DNA of 64,000 bases from Zea mays. Lineage: Eukaryota; Streptophyta; Magnoliopsida; Poales; Poaceae. The notes below the pieces were generated by a model. The model was not told where the DNA came from, did not search any database, and worked only from the letters and a program-made list of their open reading frames with translations. Positions 23,356 through 35,929 of this stretch are shown here, one piece after another; positions within the stretch are counted from its first letter, which is position 1; every line of letters begins with the position of its first letter. A program made the position numbers and the translations under genes. Location of the stretch: contig NC_050098.1 of the NCBI RefSeq assembly GCF_902167145.1, forward strand, positions 39,178,501 to 39,242,500. Direction: 5' to 3'.

Positions 23356-24293
23356 GGGTCAGGCACCGGCTCGGATATCCAGTGAGTGCTCGGCGACATC
23401 CCTCGGTATGCCAGGCATGTCCGAGGGACTCCACGCAAAAACCTCGACGTTTGCGCGGAGAAAGTCGACGAGCACTGCTTCCTATTTGGGGTCGAGCTCG
23501 GAGCCGATCCGGACTTGCTTGCAGGCGTCGTTGCTGGGGTCGAGAGGGACGGACATAACCGCCTCTGCTGGTTCGAAGTTGTCGGCGTGGCATCTGGCAC
23601 CTCCATGGAGAGGCACTCCAGGTCGGTGATGAGGGCCTCGGACTCGGCGAGGGCCTCAGCGTACTCCACGCACTCCACGTCGCATTCGTATGCGTGTCGG
23701 TACGTGGATCCGACGGTGATGACCCCGTTGGGGCCCGACATCTTAAGCTTGAGGTAGGTGTAGTTGGGGACGGCCATGAACTTGGCATAGCACGGTCTCC
23801 CCAGCACCGCGTGGTAGGTTCCTCGGAACCCGACCACCTCGAACGTGAGGGTTTCCTTTCGGAAGTTGGAGGGAGTTCTGAAGCAGACGGGCAGATCGAG
23901 TTGTCCAAGGGGCAGGACGCGCTTCCCGGGGATGATCCCGTGAAAGGGCACCGCACCGACCAGGATCGTGGACAGATCGATCTCCAAGAGCCCGAGGGTC
24001 TCGGCGCAGATGATGTTGAGGCTGCTGCCTCCGTCCATGAGGACCTTGGTGAGCTTGGTGTTGCCGATGACGGGGTCGACAACGAGCGGGTACTTTCCTG
24101 GGCTCGGCACACAGTCGGGGTGGTCGCCTTGGTCGAAGGTGATGGGCTTGTCGGACCAGTCTAGGTAGACTGGCGTCGCCACCTTTACCGAGCAGACCTC
24201 CCGGCGCTCCTGCTTGTGGTGCCGAGCCGAGGCGTTCGCCACTCGCCCACCGTAGATCATGAAACAGCCGTGGACCTCGGGGAACTCCTCTGC
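23356..24293 (-). pseudogene. Tat protease region
   Basis: The frame starts in gag sequence EEFPEVHGCFMIYGG, then DKPITFDQGDHPDCVP and the protease active site VLMDGGSSLNI near 24040-24070, with VLGRPCYAKFMAVPNYTYLKLKM downstream. Near 23575 the reading shifts out of frame, and a TAG interrupts the true frame near 23487. The gag end of this segment is separated from the rest of gag by the element at 24294-35929. Confidence 0.85.
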
Positions 24294-27200
24294 TGTAACA
24301 CCCTAAATCCATCAATTGAAGATAACTTAGTTTATATTATTATTTTTCAATAGAAAGGAAAAATACTTATGATTTCTAATAGTAAAAGGGTGATATAAAT
24401 AATTTGAACAATTCTTGAATAGATAAAATTTTACCAAGTGTTTGTTGCACTCGTGCCGAAGCATATGTTTTGTTTGAATTGATTTTGTAAATCCAATTTT
24501 TCGATTTGATCTTGTGAAGAAAATTTCATTTTGTAAAATAATAACAAATTGTTAGAGTAATATTTTTTTTAAGTGTGCATTATGATTTGTTAATAACATT
24601 CTTGAATCTATTCTGATTTCAAAAATAGATACGTTTATACATTGTTTGAATTTACTTCTTGATATGGAATTTTTTTTAAAATATAATGAGTTGCAAAACG
24701 ATCTTTTCTATAAATATGTATTCTACTTTGCTAATATTATTTAGAGTTAACCCAACTTTTGGGGTATATATATATAATATTCTGGATAAGCAACAATAAA
24801 AAAAATTTGAAAAAAAAAGAAAAAAAAAATGAAAATGAATAAAAAAAACAAAGAATTTTCCAATGCATGTACGCTCGGCTTTCCCAGCCCAATTGCCCAA
24901 CCGCATGCCTCCCTTTCCTCTCTCTATTACACTTACAAGCGGGCTCCACCACTCCATTTTCTTTTTCCTGAGTTTCTTCCTCGTTTGAGCAAGGTGGCCG
25001 TCCGCACGTCCCTCGCTCTCGCGAATGAAAAAGAAAAAAAAAAGGGCCGTTGTCGGACCGCACTCACCAGCTGTTCATCACCTCGCCTCGCTTCCTTGAT
25101 GTGGACGGTGTCCGCTCCTCGCCCGTTACCTTTCCTATGTGGCCGAGCTCTTCGTCTCCCTTAGTCATTTCTCCTCCCATTGATGACAACCATGAATAGA
25201 GCTTTACTGTTAGCGTTTTTCTAGCAATCAATAGTGCACAATGGCCATCAAAATGCATGAATGGCGCCATCAACTGTCCTCTTTCCCCTGCCTACTCTCC
25301 TATAAAGTAGCAGCAACTTCTTCCCCTTCTCTCACACCATTTCTTCCGGCTGCTATAGTTTCACGGAATCGTTCTAGATCACACAGCTCACAACCACTCT
25401 CGCTCCTCTGCTCGCTATCTCCTGCAGGCCCTCGCAAAATCACTGTCGTGCTTCTACTCTGGCCGTCACCTTGCCGGTGATCTGCACCCTAAACCTTCCT
25501 TTGTGACCCGGCGCTAAGAGCTCTACTCAACTGCTCCCTGCTCAGTTCGTCGAAGCCTCTTCCCTGCGTGCTTCTCGCTTGGAGCTCCACGCCGGAATTT
25601 CGCCGTTCATCTCTGGTGCAGCGACCTCGCCATTGCTGAAAGTTCCATTGACTGAAGCCTACAGCCAGCCTGCTCTGCTTGCGTCGAATCAATAAGAAGG
25701 TGAAAAAGAAAATTACAATCTATCACTCTAAGTATATGTTTAATTGTGTATAGAACTTGCGACAATTTTTCTATTTTAAAATATTTATTTGATACTCAAA
25801 TAGATACTATTGTTAGCTTCATAGATTTGCGCGAAAAACTTCAAATCAGTCTACACGTTTTTGTAATTTAAATTATATTATTGATTGTTATATTTGATCT
25901 ATGCATAATTTTATAAATAAGAAAGGAAAGAAAGGTTACATATTTTAACAAAAAAAAAGAGATATTTATTCATAGTATTGTTTGTATATAAATTTACTAG
26001 CTACCCCTCCTAGTCTATCTTTATTTATATGTAGGTCCCTGTTACAGTATAAAATGTATATTAGGAACCTAATTAAATAGAAATATGTCATATAACTTTT
26101 CTAATAATGATATAATGGTTTAATTAAGTGCTCACACCCTCATAACTAAAATGATAGTTAATAATATACCAATGAATATGGTATTCATTTTAAATATCTA
26201 GGTCATATGTTCCTAAACGAAAGGTAAATATAAGTAATAGATTAATTATGTTTTCTCATAATCTAGTTAATTAGATTTATATTTCAACTTCTTCACAATT
26301 GGTTATATAGGCTTAATTAATCATTTAAGCGAACTTAGTCCATATTATTTATATATATACATCACTTAGTTTTTCTTAAAGAATAAACTAAGGAAATTAG
26401 TGTTCATGTTATTTAATAATAATTAAAATGTTAGTTTATATATGGTTTTGTATATAGCTTTCTTAATAAAAAATATAGGACATGTACTTTCTAATAAAAA
26501 TAAAATACAATTGTTGTTCATTGTCTTTTACATAAAAGTTCATTAAAACATATATCATAACTTTCCATAAATAGGTGTTTAATAATAATGATCTTTTCAC
26601 ATAAAACCTATTTAGACTTATATCTTAATTTATCATAAGTGATAGGTTTAATAATGAATTATATGCTCCATAATGCTTTTGAAATTAATAACGTGTTTCG
26701 TAGATCATTAACCTTAGATATAACGTATATCTTTTCTAAAAGATTAAAAAGGTTTAATAATGTTATAATGTGTTTTATCTTATGAACTCTTAATCTTAGA
26801 CATACCACATATGCTTTTATAAAGGATTAAAATGGTAAATCTAATATTTGTATATTTTAATTAAGATATTTTAAGCTTATGTCTTGTTTTATAAAGTATA
26901 GATCACACATTTTTGAAAAGAATACATTTTTATTATAACCCTTGCGTGTAATGTTTTTGAAAAGCGAACGCTCTTTTCGTTAGGCTTTCTTTTAGCTTTA
27001 CGTATGGTGAATGTTATATGTTATTGAGTGGTGTTTGTTCTTCTTGTTTGTTTGTGTGATATTCAGTGCTTGATCTAGTAGTTAAGAATCAAGATCTATT
27101 CAGATTCGTGGAAAAGTCTCAAGTTTTCAATAAGCAAGGCAAGTGGACTTCTCCCTCTGCATACTCTGTTTGATCCCAAATAATACATTTAATAAAGTTT

Positions 27201-28441
27201 ATTCTTCGATGAATATATGCATAATTTGACGGGTTACCTATTTAGATAACCTTTCCAACCTTATTCCTTGTTAACCTGGGATTAGGATCTAAGCAAGTAG
27301 CTATGCTATTGCTACAACTCTAAATTTATGCAGTCACTCCCGCTTATGATATTGATGTTCCAAATGGTAAGTTTACTTTATTGTTGTTAACCCGATGGTT
27401 AAACAAGATTATTGCATATTAATTGGAACATGGAGTGACCACCCGGGAAAACAGTGCTACCATGAGAACTATCATGGCTCTGGTCTTGGCTAAATAACTA
27501 GGGAAGTCTTATGTTGGGTGCTGGTCGTGGTCGACAGGAACGGGGGCATCTGGCAAGCTCTTATAGTTCCGGCTCAGGCAGATTGGATACGGGCATAGTT
27601 CCCAAAGCTTTACCCTGTAGTCTGGACTATAAGTTGGTTACGGTAGGTGTGCCTTATGCAGTTTGACCATTTCCAGCATTTGCGTAATGAGGACTCTAGG
27701 GAGAAGCCTCGTAGTGAGACCCTGGCCATTCACCTCGGAAGTGAATACGGGTCTAGCTAACCCGGGCTAAAAGGGAATCGCGACTCATGGGTAAAGATGC
27801 GCCACCTCTGCAGAGTGTAAAACTGATATATCAGCCGTGCTCACGGTTATGAGCAGCCTGGACTCCTCACATGATAATTGAACTTGAAGATGGAAATAAA
27901 TCGAGATCCGATGATCTGTCAATGGTTTGCTTAAGTGGTTTCACTTAAGTGTTTTTTTATATACTCTTATACCTTTGTTAATGGGAATACTTGGGATTCA
28001 CACTTATTAGTAAGACAGGTGTTGTTAATAAAATGTTGACCAACTAAAATGCTTACTGCTCAACCTTAGCCTCACCTTGTTAAACTTGCATTAGTTTTTC
28101 CCCCACTTGCTGAGCCCCGACCATAAGTGAGCTCACCCTTGCTTAATTTTGATCAGAAGTTGCAGATGAAGATATGATGCTGAACTCCATGGATGCTAGT
28201 CTAGTGATACCCCCGGTCATCTTCCTGTGGATGGATGTCCTTGTTTCGCTGTACTTTGATGAATAAAGGTTAAGACATTATGTCTGTTCAAAGTGTAATA
28301 TGTTAATATAATCGTTATTTACGCTTTTATGCATTGTTCTTTTGATATATTACACTTGTGACGTCTACATATGTGTGGAAATAGATCCTGGCACACATAT
28401 GTTATGCACCCGGCTCTGTCCCCTCAGAAAAGGGTGTGACA
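24294..28441 (+). repeat. 5' LTR (4.1 kb) of the young element
   Basis: AT-rich repeat with a CT-rich block at about 24870-25690, possibly the promoter and leader (TATAAAG at about 25302). Short open frames inside are repeated exactly in the other LTR and are not convincing genes. Confidence 0.95.
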
Positions 28442-28445
28442 GAAG

Positions 28446-28458
28446 TGGTATCAAAGCA
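28446..28458 (+). other. Primer-binding site of the young element
   Basis: TGGTATCAAAGCA starts five bases inside the 5' LTR border. It matches the initiator-Met tRNA complement with one change from the common TGGTATCAGAGC. Confidence 0.85.
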
Positions 28459-28620
28459 ATGTGACCGTAGGTCGCTAGATTAGTTAGAAATGGAAAGCCC
28501 AGTCAGTCTTTCAAAGCCTGATATATTTTCCTCCATAAAAACTTACTTTAAATCAAAACTCGTCTCTTTTATCTTCAACTCTTCTTGTCTGATTCTTCGT
28601 CTATCAGAAGGTTCTAATAA

Positions 28621-28764
28621 GAAGCATTGCAAGATGATCAAGCTAGGATTGCGGAACTTGAAGCGAAGTTTGCCAGAAGAAACCCTCTCGAAGCTATCGA
28701 CGATGCCCTATTCTCTATCTTATCCCCACTCTGCAAGACGTTTTGTTATGGATCCCCTGGATCT
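28621..28764 (+). pseudogene. Short gag-like remnant
   Basis: One frame reads EALQDDQARIAELEAKFARR and continues to a TGA near 28764. A stop lies directly upstream at 28618-28620. The helix resembles N-terminal gag coiled coils of Gypsy elements. Apart from this, 28459-29407 shows no coding region. Confidence 0.4.
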
Positions 28765-29407
28765 ATTATTTGACTTCTTGGTTAGGTTGATAGGATTGTT
28801 CTTTAGTATTAAGATTTTCGACTAGATCGGTAATGGCGATATTATATTATAAGTGGTTTTCTAATCCCTAATATTGCTATATAACCCTTGACTTCTTATA
28901 CTTTTGTTTTCTTGCCATTGTATTGTCATCCTTGGACAATATCTACCTTGATATATTAAACCTTTGTCTCTTTACTTTTCTCCTTGATAACGCTTTCTCC
29001 CTAACTCACTTTGTACCCTTGGTTGTATCAATTATCCTCACTTTAATTGTTCATGGTTATCTTATTTCACTCTTATCCACCAACAAAGATGTCTTGTCTA
29101 ACCCCTTGCTATTTCTTACCTGACTCCTTGACTTTATAATATCTTTCTTATTCCAAACCTTGTCTCACCTTTTGTTTGGTTGAATGAGTACAATTGGATT
29201 GTGTTGTGCTGATATGTTTGAGTTCATTGTCCTTTGTGTTCATGTTTGATTCGCTTCTTTGAAATGATTGTTGGTGTATTGTGTGACTTTTGTCCACAAT
29301 GGCATCAATTAGCTAGGAAAAACCTTAGATAAATGAGTTTTCTCTGCTCTCTATAATCTATCTTTGCTCAACCCTATCGTCCCTTCCATTCTTCCATACC
29401 CATACAG

Positions 29408-30694
29408 ATGTCAGACCTTGGAATGTCAACTACAAGTGATGTCACTAAATGCAAAGAATGCGGTGTGTTGGCAAGTCAAAACAACACTATAAATGAAACA
29501 GTTGATGAACAGACCTTCAAGACACAAAAGGATGAACAACCAAACCAACAGACAAGTGACCTTGGAAAATGTTGTTGTTGTGAGTACTATGGAATTCCTT
29601 GTCGCCAAATCAATGCAGACGAAAGTGAAACTACAAAACAGAAGAACCAGATTTTATTTTCTGGCATAGACAGACAAATGTCTCCCCAAGAACAACTAAT
29701 AGCAGATTCTCTCATACCTAATGCACTGTCAGTTGATGAATTGCAAAGTATTCCCAAAAGGAAACATCACAAGGATGCCCAGCCCCAAGAAGAAACACAT
29801 GAGTGTTACATTGATGGATGGACTATTACCTGCACACAGTTTCAACCTCGCCGTCGCATCAAGTCCAAGAAACAAAAAGGGAAACATGGAAAAAGTCAAG
29901 AAATAAATTCAAGAAAAGCTTGCTATCAATGTGGACGTGAAGGTCATTACTTCCGTAACTGTCCTGAGAAGAGTTCACTACAGATCACCTCCGAGAGGAA
30001 GCTATTTCAGTCCTCAGACATGGAATATGAACAAAAATGCACAGAAACCTCTACCAACAATGTAAAGACAACTCCACCATGTAACTTATCAAGTCGTGCT
30101 TGCTGTGGCTGTGGTAATACCGACCATCTTGTTAATGGTTGTCCTAAGAAGGATGTGGAGATCAATAAGGTCCAAACGAAAAGACAACACCCTCAAACCC
30201 ATGCATCAACAAAGAATAAACAACGGAAAGAGTCCACAGGAAGGATAGGTTATGCAGTGACAGGAACCATTCCATATGATGATGCAGTAATTTTTGGAAC
30301 ACTAGTCATTCACACAACCATCGCCACCGTGTTGTATGATCCTCATACAACACATTCTCTTATCAGTGCCCAGTTTGCAACAAAGTATGGTATCTTTAAG
30401 TGTCCCTTAAGATCAAGAAAGACCATCAGTACACCCGAAGGAAAAATGTTAGTGGACTACATATGTCCGAAAGTAAGCGTTAAAATCAACGGGATAGATT
30501 TTCCAGCTGATCTCCTAGTGATAGAATCAATGGGAAAGGATGTGATTCTTGGAAAGAATTGGTTACAAAGAACTAAGGCGGTAATCCAACATACTGAGAA
30601 AACCATGTGCTTGGAAACTCCATCTGGAGAAACAATAGTAGTTGAAGACAACCGACCTCCAGCTCAGATTGGTACATCTATCAAGGAAGAGTAA
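29408..30694 (+). CDS. Zinc-knuckle and protease-like protein of the young LTR element
   Basis: An intact 428-codon frame opens at ATG 29408. It has Cys-rich stretches near residues 15-18 and 55-65, a basic region (about 148-170), two CCHC zinc knuckles (CYQCGREGHYFRNC at 172-185 and CCGCGNTDHLVNGC at 232-245), and from about 280 a retropepsin-like fold (GYAVTGTIPYDDAVIFGTLV, SLISAQFATKYG, DVILGKNWL). The usual active site Asp-Ser/Thr-Gly is replaced by DPHT (residues 311-314), so cleavage activity is doubtful. Zinc knuckles suggest RNA binding and packaging. No capsid domain is recognised. It is the largest ORF of an element that must borrow reverse transcriptase and integrase from another copy. 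Confidence 0.8.
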   Translation: MSDLGMSTTSDVTKCKECGVLASQNNTINETVDEQTFKTQKDEQPNQQTSDLGKCCCCEYYGIPCRQINADESETTKQKNQILFSGIDRQMSPQEQLIADSLIPNALSVDELQSIPKRKHHKDAQPQEETHECYIDGWTITCTQFQPRRRIKSKKQKGKHGKSQEINSRKACYQCGREGHYFRNCPEKSSLQITSERKLFQSSDMEYEQKCTETSTNNVKTTPPCNLSSRACCGCGNTDHLVNGCPKKDVEINKVQTKRQHPQTHASTKNKQRKESTGRIGYAVTGTIPYDDAVIFGTLVIHTTIATVLYDPHTTHSLISAQFATKYGIFKCPLRSRKTISTPEGKMLVDYICPKVSVKINGIDFPADLLVIESMGKDVILGKNWLQRTKAVIQHTEKTMCLETPSGETIVVEDNRPPAQIGTSIKEE

Positions 30695-31177
30695 TATATC
30701 GTTTAGCTAGGAGAAGGAGTATGTCTCACGGAAAAAAAATGTCAAGTTGTTGCCCCTTTGAGAAATTGTAATTGTGCTAAGTGATATATGAATAAATTTG
30801 GAGAATCTTTCGCACCTATTGTGTTTTGCCTCTTTATAAAGAAAATAAAGTGGTGTCATCTGCTATATGCAAACAATGTGATACTCTAGTTGCCGTAAAA
30901 TCCCGCTCAAGTCTTTCTCTCAAATTTGTGCTCAAAGAAATACTCTTGGATCAGAAAGATGATTTGGATATCATGCTCTGAAATCTATAAAGTTCAAAAG
31001 ATCTCTGTTAAGGATTATAACACTTGTACACTCTTGTAGTATGAGGAAGCTAGAAACCATCCTTGTTCCTTGACTAATCTTGTCTTGGAAATCAAAAAGT
31101 TGTGTTCACTCTTCATCTTAATGTCATACAAGCCTCTTATGCAGTCTGTCTCACTAACTCTTTTATCCTCTGACTAG
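30695..31177 (+). other. Spacer between the two ORFs of the young element
   Basis: No coding region or clear motif is seen. Confidence 0.6.
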
Positions 31178-31657
31178 ATGATGAACCCCAATGGAAATGA
31201 AGTAAATGATGCCAACGACAATATTTCTACCTTAACAACTATGAACGAGAAAAATGAGTCACCGAGATATTCGATGAATGGAATGAAGAACAACAAAAGG
31301 AATAGAAAAATGTTTGGATACATGATTAGTCCACCTCAAGCGAAAGCCATGAAACACATGGATACCCAAACAGAAGAATCAAGTCAGGCTCAGCTACATG
31401 AGATACAGACACCCAATGAACCCTCACCCCCTGTTGGTCAAGCAAAGTTGACTCGCAAAGAACTCAAAGCAAGAGGTGCTTGCTACTACTGCAAAAATGA
31501 AGGACATCTTATTCGTGATTGCCCCAAGAAGCGTCTAGACCGACTAGAGAAGAAAGCTGCCAAGCATGACCTAAGCAATAGTTCAGAAGACCCACCATTT
31601 TATAAGTATGATGATGAAGGACGCTTGATTAGTATACATTTTGGAGCAAAGAAGTAA
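31178..31657 (+). CDS. Small CCHC zinc-knuckle protein of the young LTR element
   Basis: A 159-codon frame starts MMNPNGNEVNDAND. It is polar and basic, with one CCHC knuckle CYYCKNEGHLIRDC (residues 102-115) and a basic tail (PKKRLDRLEKKAAKH). It ends EGRLISIHFGAKK. It resembles a nucleocapsid more than a full gag. It lies 483 bp after the larger ORF in a different frame and probably needs its own translation strategy or a spliced RNA. Function is inferred from the knuckle only. Confidence 0.65.
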   Translation: MMNPNGNEVNDANDNISTLTTMNEKNESPRYSMNGMKNNKRNRKMFGYMISPPQAKAMKHMDTQTEESSQAQLHEIQTPNEPSPPVGQAKLTRKELKARGACYYCKNEGHLIRDCPKKRLDRLEKKAAKHDLSNSSEDPPFYKYDDEGRLISIHFGAKK

Positions 31658-31768
31658 GAAAGTTCCTTAAGTTTGGAGGAGTTCAATGAGAACCAAGAAC
31701 CTACGAGTAACCATATAGCACCATTGTTTTCTTGCTAGCCTTCCCTAATCTCGAGGACGAGATTCTTT

Positions 31769-31784
31769 TTAAGGGGGTAGATTT
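31769..31784 (+). other. Polypurine tract of the young element
   Basis: TTAAGGGGGTAGATTT directly precedes the 3' LTR and is the likely plus-strand primer. CTCGAGGACGAGATTCTT just upstream is common before Gypsy 3' LTRs. Confidence 0.85.
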
Positions 31785-34700
31785 TGTAACACCCTAAATC
31801 CATCAATTGAAGATAACTTAGTTTATATTATTATTTTTCAATAGAAAGGAAAAATACTTATGATTTCTAATAGTAAAAGGGTGATATAAATAATTTGAAC
31901 AATTCTTGAATAGATAAAATTTTACCAAGTGTTTGTTGCACTCGTGCCGAAGCATATGTTTTGTTTGAATTGATTTTGTAAATCCAATTTTTCGATTTGA
32001 TCTTGTGAAGAAAATTTCATTTTGTAAAATAATAACAAATTGTTAGAGTAATATTTTTTTTAAGTGTGCATTATGATTTGTTAATAACATTCTTGAATCT
32101 ATTCTGATTTCAAAAATAGATACGTTTATACATTGTTTGAATTTACTTCTTGATATGGAATTTTTTTTAAAATATAATGAGTTGCAAAACGATCTTTTCT
32201 ATAAATATGTATTCTACTTTGCTAATATTATTTAGAGTTAACCCAACTTTTGGGGTATATATATATAATATTCTGGATAAGCAACAATAAAAAAAAATTT
32301 GAAAAAAAAGAAAAAAAATGAAAATGAATAAAAAAAACAAAGAATTTTCCAATGCATGTACGCTCGGCTTTCCCAGCCCAATTGCCCAACCGCATGCCTC
32401 CCTTTCCTCTCTCTATTACACTTACAAGCGGGCTCCACCACTCCATTTTCTTTTTCCTGAGTTTCTTCCTCGTTTGAGCAAGGTGGCCGTCCGCACGTCC
32501 CTCGCTCTCGCGAATGAAAAAGAAAAAAAAAGGGCCGTTGTCGGACCGCACTCACCAGCTGTTCATCACCTCGCCTCGCTTCCTTGATGTGGACGGTGTC
32601 CGCTCCTCGCCCGTTACCTTTCCTATGTGGCCGAGCTCTTCGTCTCCCTTAGTCATTTCTCCTCCCATTGATGACAACCATGAATAGAGCTTTACTGTTA
32701 GCGTTTTTCTAGCAATCAATAGTGCACAATGGCCATCAAAATGCATGAATGGCGCCATCAACTGTCCTCTTTCCCCTGCCTACTCTCCTATAAAGTAGCA
32801 GCAACTTCTTCCCCTTCTCTCACACCATTTCTTCCGGCTGCTATAGTTTCACGGAATCGTTCTAGATCACACAGCTCACAACCACTCTCGCTCCTCTGCT
32901 CGCTATCTCCTGCAGGCCCTCGCAAAATCACTGTCGTGCTTCTACTCTGGCCGTCACCTTGCCGGTGATCTGCACCCTAAACCTTCCTTTGTGACCCGGC
33001 GCTAAGAGCTCTACTCAACTGCTCCCTGCTCAGTTCGTCGAAGCCTCTTCCCTGCGTGCTTCTCGCTTGGAGCTCCACGCCGGAATTTCGCCGTTCATCT
33101 CTGGTGCAGCGACCTCGCCATTGCTGAAAGTTCCATTGACTGAAGCCTACAGCCAGCCTGCTCTGCTTGCGTCGAATCAATAAGAAGGTGAAAAAGAAAA
33201 TTACAATCTATCCCTCTAAGTATATGTTTAATTGTGTATAGAACTTGCGACAATTTTTCTATTTTAAAATATTTATTTGATACTCAAATAGATACTATTG
33301 TTAGCTTCATAGATTTGCGCGAAAAACTTCAAATCAGTCTACACGTTTTTGTAATTTAAATTATATTATTGATTGTTATATTTGATCTATGCATAATTTT
33401 ATAAATAAGAAAGGAAAGAAAGGTTACATATTTTAACAAAAAAAAAGAGATATTTATTCATAGTATTGTTTGTATATAAATTTACTAGCTACCCCTCCTA
33501 GTCTATCTTTATTTATATGTAGGTCCCTGTTACAGTATAAAATGTATATTAGGAACCTAATTAAATAGAAATATGTCATATAACTTTTCTAATAATGATA
33601 TAATGGTTTAATTAAGTGCTCACACCCTCATAACTAAAATGATAGTTAATAATATACCAATGAATATGGTATTCATTTTAAATATCTAGGTCATATGTTC
33701 CTAAACGAAAGGTAAATATAAGTAATAGATTAATTATGTTTTCTCATAATCTAGTTAATTAGATTTATATTTCAACTTCTTCACAATTGGTTATATAGGC
33801 TTAATTAATCATTTAAGCGAACTTAGTCCATATTATTTATATATATACATCACTTAGTTTTTCTTAAAGAATAAACTAAGGAAATTAGTGTTCATGTTAT
33901 TTAATAATAATTAAAATGTTAGTTTATATATGGTTTTGTATATAGCTTTCTTAATAAAAAATATAGGACATGTACTTTCTAATAAAAATAAAATACAATT
34001 GTTGTTCATTGTCTTTTACATAAAAGTTCATTAAAACATATATCATAACTTTCCATAAATAGGTGTTTAATAATAATGATCTTTTCACATAAAACCTATT
34101 TAGACTTATATCTTAATTTATCATAAGTGATAGGTTTAATAATGAATTATATGCTCCATAATGCTTTTGAAATTAATAACGTGTTTCGTAGATCATTAAC
34201 CTTAGATATAACGTATATCTTTTCTAAAAGATTAAAAAGGTTTAATAATGTTATAATGTGTTTTATCTTATGAACTCTTAATCTTAGACATACCACATAT
34301 GCTTTTATAAAGGATTAAAATGGTAAATCTAATATTTGTATATTTTAATTAAGATATTTTAAGCTTATGTCTTGTTTTATAAAGTATAGATCACACATTT
34401 TTGAAAAGAATACATTTTTATTATAACCCTTGCGTGTAATGTTTTTGAAAAGCGAACGCTCTTTTCGTTAGGCTTTCTTTTAGCTTTACGTATGGTGAAT
34501 GTTATATGTTATTGAGTGGTGTTTGTTCTTCTTGTTTGTTTGTGTGATATTCAGTGCTTGATCTAGTAGTTAAGAATCAAGATCTATTCAGATTCGTGGA
34601 AAAGTCTCAAGTTTTCAATAAGCAAGGCAAGTGGACTTCTCCCTCTGCATACTCTGTTTGATCCCAAATAATACATTTAATAAAGTTTATTCTTCGATGA

Positions 34701-35929
34701 ATATATGCATAATTTGACGGGTTACCTATTTAGATAACCTTTCCAACCTTATTCCTTGTTAACCTGGGATTAGGATCTAAGCAAGTAGCTATGCTATTGC
34801 TACAACTCTAAATTTATGCAGTCACTCCCGCTTATGATATTGATGTTCCAAATGGTAAGTTTACTTTATTGTTGTTAACCCGATGGTTAAACAAGATTAT
34901 TGCATATTAATTGGAACATGGAGTGACCACCCGGGAAAACAGTGCTACCATGAGAACTATCATGGCTCTGGTCTTGGCTAAATAACTAGGGAAGTCTTAT
35001 GTTGGGTGCTGGTCGTGGTCGACAGGAACGGGGGCATCTGGCAAGCTCTTATAGTTCCGGCTCAGGCAGATTGGATACGGGCATAGTTCCCAAAGCTTTA
35101 CCCTGTAGTCTGGACTATAAGTTGGTTACGGTAGGTGTGCCTTATGCAGTTTGACCATTTCCAGCATTTGCGTAATGAGGACTCTAGGGAGAAGCCTCGT
35201 AGTGAGACCCTGGCCATTCACCTCGGAAGTGAATACGGGTCTAGCTAACCCGGGCTAAAAGGGAATCGCGACTCATGGGTAAAGATGCGCCACCTCTGCA
35301 GAGTGTAAAACTGATATATCAGCCGTGCTCACGGTTATGAGCAGCCTGGACTCCTCACATGATAATTGAACTTGAAGATGGAAATAAATCGAGATCCGAT
35401 GATCTGTCAATGGTTTGCTTAAGTGGTTTCACTTAAGTGTTTTTTTATATACTCTTATACCTTTGTTAATGGGAATACTTGGGATTCACACTTATTAGTA
35501 AGACAGGTGTTGTTAATAAAATGTTGACCAACTAAAATGCTTACTGCTCAACCTTAGCCTCACCTTGTTAAACTTGCATTAGTTTTTCCCCCACTTGCTG
35601 AGCCCCGACCATAAGTGAGCTCACCCTTGCTTAATTTTGATCAGAAGTTGCAGATGAAGATATGATGCTGAACTCCATGGATGCTAGTCTAGTGATACCC
35701 CCGGTCATCTTCCTGTGGATGGATGTCCTTGTTTCGCTGTACTTTGATGAATAAAGGTTAAGACATTATGTCTGTTCAAAGTGTAATATGTTAATATAAT
35801 CGTTATTTACGCTTTTATGCATTGTTCTTTTGATATATTACACTTGTGACGTCTACATATGTGTGGAAATAGATCCTGGCACACATATGTTATGCACCCG
35901 GCTCTGTCCCCTCAGAAAAGGGTGTGACA
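31785..35929 (+). repeat. 3' LTR (4.1 kb) of the young element
   Basis: Near-identical copy of 24294-28441; see the element entry for the differences seen. Confidence 0.95.

Larger units (their letters stand above)
24294..35929 (+). mobile_element. Young non-autonomous LTR retrotransposon (gag/protease-only, Tekay/Del-type ends)
   Basis: Two LTRs of 4148 and 4145 bp (24294-28441, 31785-35929) start TGTAACACCC and end GGGTGTGACA. The 3343-bp interior has an initiator-Met PBS, two intact zinc-knuckle ORFs (29408-30694, 31178-31657) and a polypurine tract, but no reverse transcriptase, integrase or RNase H. By eye I see one substitution (near 25722 versus 33213) and a few homopolymer length changes between LTRs, so insertion is very recent. 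Long LTRs with these ends and this PBS suggest the Tekay/Del chromovirus group, an inference. The flanks TCTGC and TGTTG do not form a target duplication. Confidence 0.92.

Noticed and set aside
24676..25692. Several frames in the 4.1-kb LTR, repeated at 32167-33180
   Set aside because: They are identical in both LTRs, lack domains and lie in the promoter/leader part.
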